Assembly: GCA_902728285.1 (NCBI GenBank)
Contig: CACVBU010000083.1
Coordinates: 62,001-126,000 of the forward strand
Reading direction: 5' to 3'
Source: Clytia hemisphaerica
Lineage: Eukaryota; Cnidaria; Hydrozoa; Leptothecata; Clytiidae
Length of the DNA stretch: 64,000 nt
This document shows, piece after piece, positions 63,905 to 64,000 of the stretch; positions within the stretch are counted from its first letter, which is position 1, and every line of letters begins with the position of its first letter. The notes below the pieces were generated by a model. That model saw only the letters and a list, made by a program, of their open reading frames with translations, was not told where the DNA came from and did not search any database. The position numbers and the translations under genes were made by a program.

Positions 63905-64000
63905 TATAAAAATCTGTGCTTTTTTCGCCAATGCTAAGGATCTCAAGGTCTACAAATTAGTACTAGTACATCCTATTGACTGTCTAATAATCAGATCCAA

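Overview
The window is AT-rich DNA with GT-AG introns and dense transposon debris. One recognisable host gene (mitochondrial ribosomal protein mL65/MRPS30), canonical splice sites, BEL/Pao, Penelope, Helentron-type and Tc1 elements and many terminal-inverted-repeat (TIR) MITEs point to an invertebrate metazoan nuclear genome. A cnidarian-like animal is my guess from the transposon flavour; nothing here fixes the species.

Layout. 1-3727 (minus): 5' part of a BEL/Pao polyprotein that runs off the window. 5070-15992 (plus): a large Helentron. It encodes a 2A-like motif and a ubiquitin-specific protease (USP), then a Rep/HUH-PIF1 helicase-endonuclease protein, then an RPA-like single-strand DNA-binding protein. 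The USP and Rep parts share one frame, separated only by a TGA; two further frame breaks lie in the helicase. 16-20.5 kb: no genes, several MITEs. 20.4-21.0 kb: an unrecognised exon and a tRNA-like gene. 21.4-25.9 kb: two copies of one MITE bracket a broken HUH/SF3-helicase Rep gene, an iteron-like hairpin, an apparently intact intron-containing Tc1 transposase and a Penelope remnant. 27.2-33.9 kb (minus): a second, decayed Helitron with USP-like tail, Rep, PIF1 helicase and a multi-exon RPA-like gene. 35.9-37.2 kb: a four-exon gene for an unrecognised RGG/SR-rich basic protein. 37.7-38.3 kb: two MITEs sharing one TA. 38.6-42.6 kb: a transposon with a USP-like fragment, an unknown ORF and a frameshifted DDE-like transposase. 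43.5-51.2 kb: several TIR elements (one with a perfect 9-bp target duplication), a tandem duplication and a second Penelope remnant. 51.2-59.1 kb: almost gene-free. 59.2-62.8 kb: MRPS30, three exons, with MITEs in both introns.

How the parts relate. The two Helitrons lie in opposite orientation with their RPA genes facing each other, and each combines a HUH nuclease/helicase protein, an RPA-like protein and a USP-type protease; a third element at 38.6 kb may also carry a USP-like piece. Most autonomous elements are damaged. The Tc1 transposase and, in the stretches checked, the BEL polyprotein look open. The short MITEs with TA duplications are the kind of element a Tc1/mariner-type transposase could mobilise, but I did not find matching ends on the resident Tc1.
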